Positions 16,407 through 26,154 of a DNA stretch of 31,773 bases are shown here, one piece after another. The DNA is taken from the NCBI GenBank assembly GCA_022592445.1, contig JABYQR010000461.1, positions 1 to 31,773 of the forward strand. The letters are read 5' to 3'. How positions within the stretch are numbered: position 1 is the first letter of the stretch; every line of letters starts with the position of its first letter. A program made the position numbers and the translations under genes. The stretch is from Cytidiella melzeri (Eukaryota > Basidiomycota > Agaricomycetes > Polyporales > Irpicaceae). The notes beneath the pieces are model-generated. The model did not search any database. It worked only from the letters and a program-made list of their open reading frames with translations, and was not told the origin of the DNA.

Positions 16407-18441
16407 AAGCACGAATATGAAGTAGTTCATCGAAGTGCTTGAGTTTTCCGAGAGGTAGTGCTTTAGTAAGTGTATCAGCTTGTTGATTGTTAGAAGATAT
16501 GTGATGAATAGTTATATACTTCTTGACTACACGATCGCTGATGAAATTCTTACAAATTTCAAAGTGTTTGGTTTGTTGCGAATGTTGCTCGTCGGGTGAG
16601 CTAACAATGGCAATAGTTGATGCACTGTCAGTATACATTTTTACAGGATCCATAGTAAAGTTCAGTAGTTTGTCAATGAGTGCTTTTAGATATATAGCCT
16701 CAGTTGACGCATGCGCTAAGGCATATAATTCGGCTTCGGTGACCGATAGTGTTACTAGTAAACCACGCTTACTTGACCGAGAGATAAGCGAGTCATTGTA
16801 TGTAAAGGTGTAGCCCATTATTGGTTTATTGCCGTATGTAGTCATACCGTCAGAATCAGCGTATCTGACAAGTGAAGTATTAGTAGTAGTTGCTTGGTTT
16901 CCTAGGACAAGCCAGTAATCGCACGTTCCCTTCAAGTATAGGTAACACTGTTTAGCTGCAGCAAAGTGTTCCTTAGAAGGGTCAGCTAAGTATCGTGCAA
17001 GTTGACCAGTGCAGTATGCAACGTCTGGTCGAGTACAGTCAGCAACATATTGTAAACCACCGACTAAAGACATGTATTGTTTAATAGCGTCAGGGTGCTG
17101 ACGAGGTTCTTTTGAGTCAGGGGGGGCTAAGCTGTGCTCGTGTAGCATAGGCGTACAGCGTGTATGATTGTGGTCAAAGTTGTTTTGTTTAAGTATAGTT
17201 TGGATATAATCGCGTTGACGAAGCTTGATAACACCAGAGGCTTTGTCGTAATTGATTACCATGCCAAGCATCCAGTGGATACTGCCACCGTTTGTTACCT
17301 CGACATGTTGTCTAAGTGCTATCTCAAATTGTTCAGCAACAACAGAAGTAATAGTACAGAGAGTAATATTGTCAACATGAACAGCGAGTATAAGTATTAG
17401 TTTGTCTCCACTGTAAAGGTAGAAGACAGCGTTATTGTAGTCTGAACGCTTGAGTCCAAGTTGGAAAAGTATATCACATAGTACCTTGTACCAGCAACGT
17501 CCGGCTTGTTTAAGGCCATAGATAGTTTTGCGTAGTTTAAGTACCCAGCCCTTAGGCAAGTTGGGCAGTAAGTTGCCAGGCGGCGGACAAAGATAAAGAT
17601 CTTCATCATCGTTAATTTTACCATATAAGTAAGCAGACTTAACATCAAGTTGGTTAATCTCGAAGTGTAGTGAAGCCACAAGTGTAAGTATGAGCCGCAT
17701 AGAACTCATGCGCGCAACTGGAGCAAACAAGTCGTTTGCATAGTAATCAATACCATCACGCTGAGAGTATCCTTGTGCAACAAGTCTTGACTTGAGTTTA
17801 GTAACTTTGCCATGTTTGTACTTAGTCCTGTAGACAAAACGGTAACCAGTAATGTTGGCATTTAGCGGCGGGATACAGTATTCCCAAGTGCCGAGTTGTT
17901 CTAGTTTATCAACCTCAAATTGCATAGACTTAAACCAATTGTCTTTGAGAGGGTGATTAAGTACGTCTTTGAAAGTGACCGGCTCACCGACGTCCTCAGC
18001 ATAGTAAGCGTTAAACTCAGTTAAGCAGAAAGCAAGGTTAGTGTCTACTTTGTCGTAGTTTAGACCACGAGCTTTACGCGATAGTTGAGGAGTTCTGTTG
18101 GAATGCCTTGGAACAGTAGGGTCAGGCTCGTCGATTTCCATTGGTTCTATGTGAGGGTTGTCCTCAAGTTCAAGTTGTTTTTCAGTAGTAAGTTTTTTGA
18201 CATTTGGTTCTTTCTCCCCTTCAATTTGTATCGTAGAGTCAACAAATTGCAAGTTATGTTCAACTCTGACACGTTGTCCGAAGGAAACATAGTGACCCTT
18301 ATAGTGTTCAGCGAAGCCTATCCAGACTGCCCTTTTACCCTTAGATGCTAGTCCATTTGTGCAATATCCGTCGTATACAATGCACGGCTGACCAAAGACT
18401 TGAACTCCATCAAGGTTAGCATCTGTGCCATATCGCTTCAA
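16405..18441 (-). pseudogene. C1 reverse transcriptase and RNase H with altered active site
   Basis: A 678-codon open stretch covers the end of integrase (FGQPCIVYDGYCTNGLASKG), reverse transcriptase and RNase H. Motifs are recognisable: KLKSRLVAQGYSQ, FAPVARMSSMRLIL, LDVKSAYLYGKI, KTIYGLKQAGRCWY. The catalytic YVDD-type box reads HVDN (LAVHVDNITL), so one essential Asp is Asn; GACGAT>GACAAT at a CpG explains it. RNase H keeps SVTEAELYALAHAS and MYTDSAST, but the usual DADW is ADSDG. The frame is shifted relative to integrase upstream. The listed start is only where the frame opens, and no ATG is expected in this polyprotein. Despite the long frame the enzyme should be inactive. Confidence 0.85.
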
Positions 18442-18575
18442 GTAAGGAGTTTTGTAGTTAATTATAGTACAAGGAGAACGATTTTACACATACATCGCGT
18501 ATAATGCAGCATACCACCATAGTCAATTTGGTAAAGATGCAGTATGCAGGTTTACTCGAATCAAGTTCATATAGT
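18442..18575 (-). pseudogene. C1 integrase C-terminal region, decayed
   Basis: Between the two long frames, fragments such as LHTASLP and LWWYAALYAMYV follow the usual copia integrase sequence but are interrupted by TGA, TAA and at least one frameshift. No frame crosses the whole stretch. Confidence 0.7.
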
Positions 18576-19448
18576 TTAATGTACACGCTCAGCTACACCG
18601 TTTTGCTGAGGAGTATCGTGTACAGTAAGACGTAGTATAGTTCCTTGAGTTTTAAAGTAAGCAGGCATAGCTTTACTGGTAAAGACACCGTCGTTATTGG
18701 CTTGAAGTATCTTGACACGAATACCATATTGCGTCAAAAGTTCAGTAGAGAAAATGACCCATTGAGTATAGGCGTCATCTTTAGTAACTAGTGGTGCAAG
18801 TACTAACCATCTAGTAGCATTGTTGACAATAGTCAACCAGTATTTGTGTTTACCAGTAATCGACACTGTGGGTAGAGGCCCAAAGATGTCAATATGGAAG
18901 TGATCTCCAAAAGCTTCAGCTAATAATGAGGAACAAAGTTTGGGTACAGTATTGCAATGAATATTGTTAAGTAAACAGTCCTTGCACGGAGTTTCAGTAT
19001 GGTCAGTTATATGATCAGTAATAATTGACGAAGTTTGAAGTAGTTTCTTGATCATGAAGTCACTGAGATGACCGAGTTTTTTATGAAGTTCAAGTAAAGT
19101 AATGCCAGTTCTATGCACGCTTGCTAAGAAAGTCACTCGAGTTGATGATAGCGTGTATAAATCATTTGATTTTCTAACTACAGCCACACAAGTCGAGTTT
19201 GAGTCGTATATAGTACAAAGTCCATGATAGAACGTAAACCGATAATCAGAGTCAAGTTTTCCAACACTGATTAAAGTAAAAGGTAGAGTTGAGTTGAAGT
19301 AGACGTTCTTCAGCAAGAGTTCAGTAAGCTTACCACTTTCCTGTTCCACCTCGAGTACCATGTCACCAGCGAGTTTCAAAACTAGTTGTTCTGAGTTGGC
19401 AACAGTCAGTATGATAGTTGGTACGGAGTAAAAATTGAGAAGTAAGTC
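18576..19448 (-). pseudogene. C1 integrase, N-terminal and core domains
   Basis: The frame continues from gag-protease after the TGA at 19449-19451. The zinc-binding domain shows LHKKLGHLSDF (His pair) and CKDC. The core begins HIDIFGPLP (first catalytic Asp). The second catalytic Asp, usually in an RSDNG-type motif, is replaced: ILQANNDGVF has Asn. CGA>CAA and GCCGAT>GCCAAT, both CpG changes, would account for the Gln and the Asn. The Glu motif is present (TPQQNGVAER). A TAA ends the frame at 18576-18578. The protein could not catalyse strand transfer. Confidence 0.8.
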
Positions 19449-20425
19449 TCAATATGGCATACAGTGTATAGTCGCGCCAGTATCAAGAATGTGTATCGAC
19501 TCGTCTGTCGACGAAGTCGCATACAGTGGAAGTAAAGTAGGAAAAGTGGTAGTAGTAAGCGAAGTACTTACGTGCATAGTGATGTCGGACTCAGAGAGAG
19601 CCGACACCCACGCGCTCTGGTTGCGACGAGGAGTAGTGGTTGACAGACCAGCAACAGCGGGAGTGGCAACAACAGCAGTGGCAGTGGCAGCTTTGCCCTT
19701 GGCACCAGCAGCAACAGACTTCCGGGTACTACCCTTCCTCTTCATCGCCTCATTGGACTTCTCTGTCCAGGGCAAAGAGCAAGTAGACGTTGTGTGGCCT
19801 GTCTTGTTACAGTTGTAACACTTCATCTTCGAAGTGTCACAAACGGAATTCTCCTTAGAGTAAGGAGCAGCAGCCGCGCGAGTGGAGGAAGTGGCTTTTG
19901 CCGGACGTTCGACACGTTTGTCGACTGCTGGCGACGTGGCAGAAGAACCACCAGCGGGCCTATCGCGAGGGACAAGGGTTAACAAACCCTTAGACCGAGA
20001 GCGGTCAAGTGGGTGAGCAAGTGGCCAACTATGGAAGTTGCGGTGAAGCTCAACACTCAGCAAGATGGGGTTGTAGTCGTATTTCTCGCCAACAGGAGTA
20101 CAAGAATGCACACCAGCCTCGTAGCTAGCGCAAGTATGCGCATAGGCGGGGGGAATGATGCCGACAAGGGTGGAGTAGAAAATGTGCTGAGGGAATTCAA
20201 TCTCCTTGGAAAGAATCTTCAAGTACAAGTTGTGCACGTCATCGACTAGTTTGTCCATTTCGTGGACAGGACGGCAGAGGGAGAAAAGTTGGAAGATTTT
20301 GTTTGCGTCCAACATAGTAGAAGTTGGCTTGAAACATTCAGAGAGTTTCTCCATCAGTCTGTGAGGCGCGGTCTCGTTGAGATAGTTTGCCATCACAGAG
20401 TCCGCAATGTGTCCAGCCAGGACGT
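19449..20425 (-). pseudogene. gag: C1 gag C-terminal part and protease start
   Basis: Gag resumes at NVLAGHIADSVMANYL beyond the G2 LTR and continues through the capsid region (ECFKPTSTMLDANKIFQLF). A classic zinc knuckle follows, CYNCNKTGHTTSTC (CX2CX4HX4C). The protease active site is at the end of the stretch: IHILDTGATIHCMPY, then TGA (19451-19449). The same frame then continues open into integrase, so a single nonsense codon, compatible with CGA>TGA, interrupts the polyprotein. A single Gag-Pol frame is common in copia elements. Confidence 0.85.
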
Positions 20426-21135
20426 TGTTACAAACGGTCTTCACACCCTATTATTTTTCTTCACTTCTTTGATTACCTTGATAACCAGTTATCTTCTTTA
20501 CAATTGCCTTAACAATCCAACTTGTCTTTCCTCCATCATTCCCTGATCCACATTGCCTCCGTTCAACACGGACTATTATGTTATCAATTACCTTCTGATG
20601 TCCATTCAAACCTCGGACCTAACTCTGATTGGTTACCATTGCTTTGGTTCAACCCTCGGCCTTTCCATACCTCTGTTACCACTCCATCGGGTCCAACCCC
20701 GTCTATCCCCTGTTTCGGATCCAACTCCGTCTATCCCCTGTTTTGGGTTCAACCCCTTCTCTATTGATCTCTGCCTCATGTTTCCCCTTTCTATTGTTCC
20801 TTGTTTCCGCACCTTGACGGTCTTTTCTCTCATTGGTTTTCCAGAGTAGTGGCTGTTCTCTGTGTATTGTTCTTCCTTTCTGTTTCTCCAATTTGCTACC
20901 ACTACCTCGGACTAGTCCAAGAGTAGTTAGGTCAACATGTATAAATAGCCGTTAGACATGGGCTAGAACCTCAGTCTATCCACTTCGTATAAATATTCCT
21001 TCTATCGAACCATCATCTGTCTGCCACTGTGCTTGACAGCGACCGCGCGGCCTAGACCATCATCAGACCTTGAGTGTAGCTACACCAAGGGGTTCTGACC
21101 TGACAACTTGTCCCTTGACAATAGTCGGTCTTAAC
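20426..21135 (+). mobile_element. Solo LTR of the G2 family inside C1 gag (copy b), 710 bp
   Basis: It starts TGTTACAAAC and ends CTTAACA. It is collinear with the G2 LTR at 5878-6500 in the opposite orientation, but keeps its end. The flanks GACGT (20421-20425) and GACAT (21136-21140) form a 5-bp duplication with one mismatch. Without the LTR and one duplication the C1 gag frame is continuous across the site, which confirms the boundaries. No internal G2 sequence remains, so LTR-LTR recombination removed it. TATAAATAG at 20940 marks its promoter. Confidence 0.88.
20689..20766 (+). repeat. 28-bp minisatellite in the G2 LTR
   Basis: Units at 20689-20716, 20717-20744 and a partial third from 20745 share TCCAACNCCGTCTATCCCCTG. 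The G2 LTR at 5878-6500 has one unit fewer. Confidence 0.75.
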
Positions 21136-21861
21136 AGACATTGAAGATGGCCCGTTGGACCTCTTGAGGAATGGTAAGACCACCCCTGTAGCTGTAGAAA
21201 TTGACGATAGTTGACATCGCAGTATCGACGCAGAACTTCCATATCGGCCAGGTGTCAGGACCCGTAAGTTTGCCAACATCTGCGAAGGCTTTGTGAACGT
21301 CGCTAAGTGACATAGTATACTCCACGTCGTGTTTTGGAGGCACAGAAAGGAGGGACGACATTGCTCGTGCGGAGTCAGTAGGGCCAGATAGCAAGGGGGA
21401 CAGTGCGCAATAGGCTCTGGGCAGTTTGCCCCGTTGCCTTTTGTGCGCCTTGTCGTCGTCCATAGCATTGTTGCTATTGTCTGACAATAGTTTAGTAGGG
21501 TGACAACGTGCGAAGTTGTCGTGGAGCGTGTCAAATGGCGTGCGTTGGCAATCTGAGGGGGTGCTGAGACTCGTTGTGATGCTGTGATGCGGGCAGTTGG
21601 TTAGTCGACAACAGCTGAGGTAGTAGGGACGTTGGGGGCGTGATCAGAAGGTGCAGGACCTGGAGTACCAGCTCGAGAAGCAGAAGACATTGTAGTTTGT
21701 TGAGGAGGAGTATGAGCAGGAGGAGGAGTTGGAGTAGGAGTGAAGACAGGGGTACGTCTCCTGCATGTGGTACAAGGGATGGTGCCCTGAAGAAAGTCGG
21801 TTTGTTTTCGTTCACTCGTAGAGCAACGAGGTTGAGACTGATCAGCAGGATCAGAGCTCAT
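21136..21861 (-). pseudogene. gag: C1 gag N-terminal part, frameshifted
   Basis: An ATG at 21861, 68 bp after the primer site, opens a Pro/Thr-rich leader (TPVFTPTPTPPPAHTPPQQT) that stops near 21601. A second frame from about 21487 carries the recognisable copia gag N-terminal motif (GKLTGPDTWPIWKFCVDTAM) and continues to the G2 LTR at 21135. At least one frameshift separates the two. Gag of this class assembles the particle; the WPIWKF motif is the analogue of the NYxxW signature near the start of copia gag proteins. Confidence 0.75.
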
Positions 21862-21915
21862 CAACTGGTGGACAGTGAGTGCAGAGAGTAGTATGAGTGA
21901 GGTAAAGAGCTTATC

Positions 21916-21929
21916 CGGGGCTCATAACC
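21916..21929 (-). promoter_or_regulatory. Half-tRNA(iMet) primer-binding site of C1
   Basis: It directly abuts the 5' LTR. The plus strand reads CGGGGCTCATAACC, the anticodon arm of initiator tRNA-Met, so the element RNA can pair with an internally cleaved tRNA, as in Drosophila copia. The same sequence occurs in C0 at 191-204. Confidence 0.85.
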
Positions 21930-22101
21930 TGTTAGAAGGCTATGAAAGTAGTGGAGAGCATTGAGAGAGCAAGACTGAGAGGGATCACTCAGTGGGAGTT
22001 GGGTACCAAGAGTGCGTGTTGTTGCATTGATCAGAGTAAGTCTTATATATACGGTAACTACGGCGCTAGTGCGTTAAGCGTCTAATTAATATAGTCAAAC
22101 A
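21930..22101 (-). mobile_element. C1 5' LTR, 172 bp
   Basis: Partner of 16226-16397. It ends TAACA at 21930 and starts TGTTTGAC at 22101 (minus strand). The right flank CAGTA (22102-22106) is the second target duplication. Confidence 0.92.
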
Positions 22102-22520
22102 CAGTAAGCACTGCATTGGATTGTTGCACAAAGTTTTACAACCATTAGTTGCTCTCTAAGGAGAAGTTAAAATCAAACCATAGCCGTGGCAGTTCTAATG
22201 GGGCTGCTGCAGTTCAGACATCAACAGAACACGGTTGCATCACCATAGAGCACTGCCTTTGATTCTTCTGTACATTTTCACAACCACCAGTTGCTCCATA
22301 GACAGGAGTTACAATCAGAACACAGCCTGTAGCAGTTCTAGTGGGGCTGATGCAGTCAGACATCAACAGGACATAGTTGCATCACCATAGAGCACTGTTT
22401 TTGATTCCTTCACACAGTTTCACAACCACTAGTGGCTCTATAAGCAGGAGTCACAATTAGAACCCAGCCTGTGGCAGCTCCAATGGGGGTGAGGCAGTGC
22501 AGACATCAACAGGACACATG
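22102..22520 (+). repeat. 142-bp repeat array, part right of the C1 insertion
   Basis: Units start at 22234 and 22376 (GTTGCATCACCATAGAGCACTG), exactly 142 bp apart. The remainder of the interrupted unit precedes them. Copies differ by roughly 15-20% by eye. Confidence 0.75.
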
Positions 22521-24340
22521 TAACATGTTCTGGGAGTGAGACACCCTCAAGCCCTTCATTCTTGAAGCCAGTAATTTTTTGGCATCAGCAGTGAACACTG
22601 CACAAGATCAAGATTAATAATTAGATATATGAATCCCCTTGCTACCATTGGTGACTATCTTTATAAATGTATGGCTCCTTTTCCCACAACCAAACTTATC
22701 AATTGTGGTACAGTCACTTCATCCCAGATCCAGATGCTCATTAAAGGTGTTACCAATAGAAAATGCCCTTACTAAAGTCAATATTTGTGGCCGAATTACT
22801 TGGGAAGGTTCTCACCAGGAACAAAGCTGTTTACTGAGGTTCTTTTTGTATCAAAGTCACTGGCTCAAGTAACTATTACAGGCTACCTGACTTATTCAAT
22901 GTGCTATCAGTAAGATAATCACTTGTAATCCTGCTCCTGCAGTCTACATGAATTGTATCTAGATAAGTTAATGTAGTTCAACACCATTACAAAGAAGGCA
23001 TGCATCAAACAACCTTTATCTCTATGCTCTACACAAGATTGTTCTAATTCTGTACTCACACTCGTTTTTGCACTTTAAACAATACAGCACAGTCCACCTG
23101 CTTTCCTGAATGATTGTGTGCTCCTGTGAGGACAAACCACCAAATTACTACTTACTATACATTACTCCTCAAAGAAGCCATTCACAACAGAATCACTCAG
23201 TCAAGCTGCTACCAGCAGCATGTTCACTTACAATCCTGGCTCAGAAAGTGATATTTCATATAATCTTGAGGAATTGTACTTGCCACTTGGCAGCCTTGCA
23301 AACACTATTATTTGCCTTCTGAGCAAGAATCAGCATGTTGGGAGCTAATTCTGACAAGATTTTTCCAACTCCTATATCTTGGAGGCACATAGTTTTGTTT
23401 GGTTGCATCAGCAGTGAGCACTGCAGCTCATTGTTCAGCCACATCCCACAAATCCTAGTTGCTGTCTGAGCACAAGTTACCATTAGAACACAGTCTGTGG
23501 CAGTTCCAATGAAGATGAGGCAGTTCAGACATCAACAGGACACATGTAACCTTTTATAAAAGTTGATCTCAATAAGAAATTTCCAACTTTTATATCTTGG
23601 CAGTGTGAACTTTTTTTGTTGCATCAGCAGCAGGCACTGCAACCATTGATCCACACAGTTCCACAAACGTTACTTGCTGTCTGAGCACAATTACCATCAG
23701 ACACAGTCTGTGGCAGTTCCAATGAGGATGAGGCAGTTCAGACATCAACAGGACACATTTGACATGTTTTGGAGTTGATTCTTACCAGTGTTAGCAGGGC
23801 CGGCAAGCAGCAAGTACAGTCCTTAAGGTTGGATGAAATAGGTAACGCCACTACTCATAGCAGCGTGACTAGGTGATTTTGTCTAGAATAGCTGTCTTGA
23901 TGTGTGATGATGTTACTGATATCAACCTAAATAAGTCATATAGCTAGGATAGTCAATTGGACAAGTGACTTTGTCATCCAGAAACAATTCTACCAACTTT
24001 GTTCCTGGAGAAGCCTTGACAAGTGATCTGGTCATGATGATGGCTTTAGTCAGTGCACTTCTTTTGACGACGTGCATGATAAGCAACTGATCTAGGGCAC
24101 AGTAACTGTTATACAATGTATAGGTTGGTTGTAAGCAAAGCAAGCATAACTTAACAAAAGGTAGTCAGCAACAGTAGCAACAGGCCTTTATTTATGTTGT
24201 CATTGATCTTGTGCTGTTTCAGCTCATGATGATAAAACTGGTTGTAGAACTGATGAGAACTCACTGCTGATGCACCTCATCAAAACATAGCTTACATACT
24301 CTAAACTGTACAAATTAGAAATGTCTTGTTGTGAGTCAAC
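22521..24340 (+). repeat. AT-rich region with dispersed copies of the 142-bp repeat
   Basis: Two more direct copies lie at about 23401-23545 and 23619-23770, both with GTTGCATCAGCAG near the start and CAGACATCAACAGGACACA at the end. The rest has no recognisable gene; open frames (22639-22872, 23110-23322, 23922-24143) look like chance. Confidence 0.55.
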
Positions 24341-24357
24341 TTGCAGGAAAGGTTAGA

Positions 24358-24497
24358 TGTGTCCTGTTGATGTATGAACTGCCTCATACTCATCAAAACT
24401 TCCACAGGCTGTGTTCAGTTGGTAACTCTTGCTCAGGATAGCAGCTGATGTTTGTGTCAACAATCAGTTGCAGTACTCACTGCTGATGCACCACAAG
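24358..24497 (-). repeat. Inverted copy of the 142-bp repeat
   Basis: On the minus strand this reads in family order: GTGCATCAGCAGTGAGTACTG, then GAACACAGCCTGTGGAAG, then CATCAACAGGACAC. It shows that the family disperses in both orientations and is not only a tandem satellite. Confidence 0.55.
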
Positions 24498-25244
24498 ATT
24501 TCCATGCTCCAAGAAATCATGGCTTGCAAAGTCTTGTCATCAATGACTCCACAAAGTGGTGATTCTTGGTCAGAGAGCAAATAATGTTGTAGATTGTACC
24601 AAATTACACATTAGTGTACATGTCTACAGTAGAATTGGGTGCCTAGCCAGGAGATGCTACTGAAAGATGGGGAAGATGGGGTGAGGAGAAAAACAGATCT
24701 CAAACAAGAGATCTAAAGCGCAGCAAATAAGCTCTGGTACAAGGGCTAAGCAAGACATATTCGTACTCCTTGTTGCATCAGAACTGCACATAAAACACTA
24801 GATACTTAAGCCCTCTTGACACTATCATCATATCCCTAAACACCTTCTTTGTCCAGATTTACATTGCTTCAGCACTGGTTGGTGAGTAAATTGTTGTTTG
24901 TCTAGCAATTGACTTGAGTTACTGTACTGAAACTACTCCTGTAGCTGAGCATCCTCATTGCACACTTTCTTATCACTCTCTGACATCCAACCCCGTTATG
25001 CACTTGTCAACCTCCTTTTTTTCTTTACTGCATTTTCACCAGCACAGTGTCCGCCATTTCCAACAAAAGAATACAAACCTGCTATCCAAATTCCTCTGGC
25101 AACTTCAACAGTTTGAAGAGAAGAAGCACAGACTCAAACAAGTTTTTCCATCTCAACCTGGATGTCTTTCTTCAAAATTATCACACTCACGGTCCATAGA
25201 CATCGATCCAACATCTTAGTACAGGTACTGCACGCCTAGCAGCA
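24498..25244. other. Intergenic, possible promoter of the following small frame
   Basis: No recognised gene. A pyrimidine-rich stretch (about 24810-24850) and a GT-rich donor-like GGTGAGTAAATT (near 24880) resemble a fungal 5' leader. The frame 24914-25219 is His/Ser/Leu-rich and unconvincing. Confidence 0.25.
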
Positions 25245-25538
25245 ATGTGTCGTAACTGTGTGAACAGTACAAAGGATCGTGGGGAGTTGCATGGAGTGAC
25301 AGAAGTCAAATTTGTCCCCAAATCTGTACCAGGAAGATTGTTATATTTTATGGATCATATAGACGAACTTCCTGTATACCATTCAATGAGAGATAGAATG
25401 AACAGGGGAGAGTTTGTGTATCCCAATGAATGGCTGGGGAATCTACAAGGCAATAAGCATGTACTCGTGCAGATGAATGAATGCAATGTAATTAGATACA
25501 AAACACATGGACAATGCAGATATATACAAGGCAGATGA
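25245..25538 (+). CDS. Small open frame, 97 codons, unassigned
   Basis: An ATG start gives MCRNCVNSTKDRGELHGVTE and a mixed, soluble-looking composition (FVPKSVPGRLLYFMDHIDEL; YPNEWLGNLQGNKHVLVQMN) to a TGA. No motif or family is recognised. It might be an exon of a host gene or a repeat-derived frame. The composition is less biased than in neighbouring chance frames, which is the only support. Confidence 0.25.
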   Translation: MCRNCVNSTKDRGELHGVTEVKFVPKSVPGRLLYFMDHIDELPVYHSMRDRMNRGEFVYPNEWLGNLQGNKHVLVQMNECNVIRYKTHGQCRYIQGR

Positions 25539-25679
25539 GATGAAATGAGGCATCTGAGAAGATATTTTGCATGGAATAATAAATAGCAGGCAGTTACAAT
25601 TCCTGAAGAATGAAACTATTGTTACAGTGCATGCCAGTGCTTTGAGCTATTGCAACATTTCACTCTGGTGTTCTTGACA

Positions 25680-26050
25680 CGGAGACAGGGCTCGACGTGA
25701 CAAGAAGGGACACGAAGTGGATACCAACGAGGAGGTGGTGGCAGGCATGCAGCACAATTCTCTCACCAGCTATCAGACTTTGTTCAAGTTATCTAGCCCA
25801 GTAAAGACCAAGTTAGTATTTGTACTACCAGCTATATAGTACAGGAGGGTGTGGCTTACCTAGCCCAGTAAAGACCAAGAGGTCGAGATGGGGGGCTGGG
25901 AGCGTACATGCAGCAGTATATATAGACTTCAGGGACCTGTGCACAGACCATGTTAAGGGCAGGCTTTGCAAGAAGCTGTGTGAACGAAGAACAATAGCTA
26001 TTATCTGGACTCTGCCAAGACCTCTACTTGTGGGAGAATCTATCTAACAG
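25680..26050 (-). mobile_element. Relic LTR distantly related to the G1 LTR
   Basis: Order and spacing resemble the G1 LTR: two TAAAGACCA motifs (25802 and 25867), a GAGGTCGAGAT block where G1 has GAGGTAGAATCT, then TATATATA about 35 bp away (near 25917), then CAGGGACCTGTGCACAGACC. Boundaries are not determined and similarity is patchy. Confidence 0.35.
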
Positions 26051-26154
26051 GAGGCCAACTATTGTATTCCATTCTTACACCTGTCACAGATTTTCAATGT
26101 TTCTACAAGACTTGCCTTACCAGGCAACGGTATTATTGGGAATATTCAAGCGCT

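Larger units (their letters stand above)
16226..22101 (-). mobile_element. C1: complete but decayed Ty1/copia element, 5,876 bp
   Basis: LTRs of 172 bp (16226-16397 and 21930-22101) share about 95% identity and begin TGTTCGAC or TGTTTGAC and end TAACA on the minus strand. The flanks CAGCA and CAGTA are a 5-bp target duplication with one mismatch. Order on the minus strand is primer site, gag, protease, integrase, reverse transcriptase, RNase H, polypurine tract: the copia order. A solo G2 LTR splits gag. Active-site changes and stops make it non-autonomous. Confidence 0.92.

Noticed and set aside
20522..20849. Overlapping 60-98-codon frames
   Set aside because: They lie inside the solo G2 LTR and translate its minisatellite and flanks.
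21916..21929. Initiator tRNA gene fragment
   Set aside because: Only the anticodon arm is present and it abuts an LTR in two elements, so it is a primer-binding site.
16067..24500. Regularly spaced repeats considered as a CRISPR array
   Set aside because: The 142-bp units are repeats along their whole length, without unique spacers, in a eukaryotic retrotransposon context.
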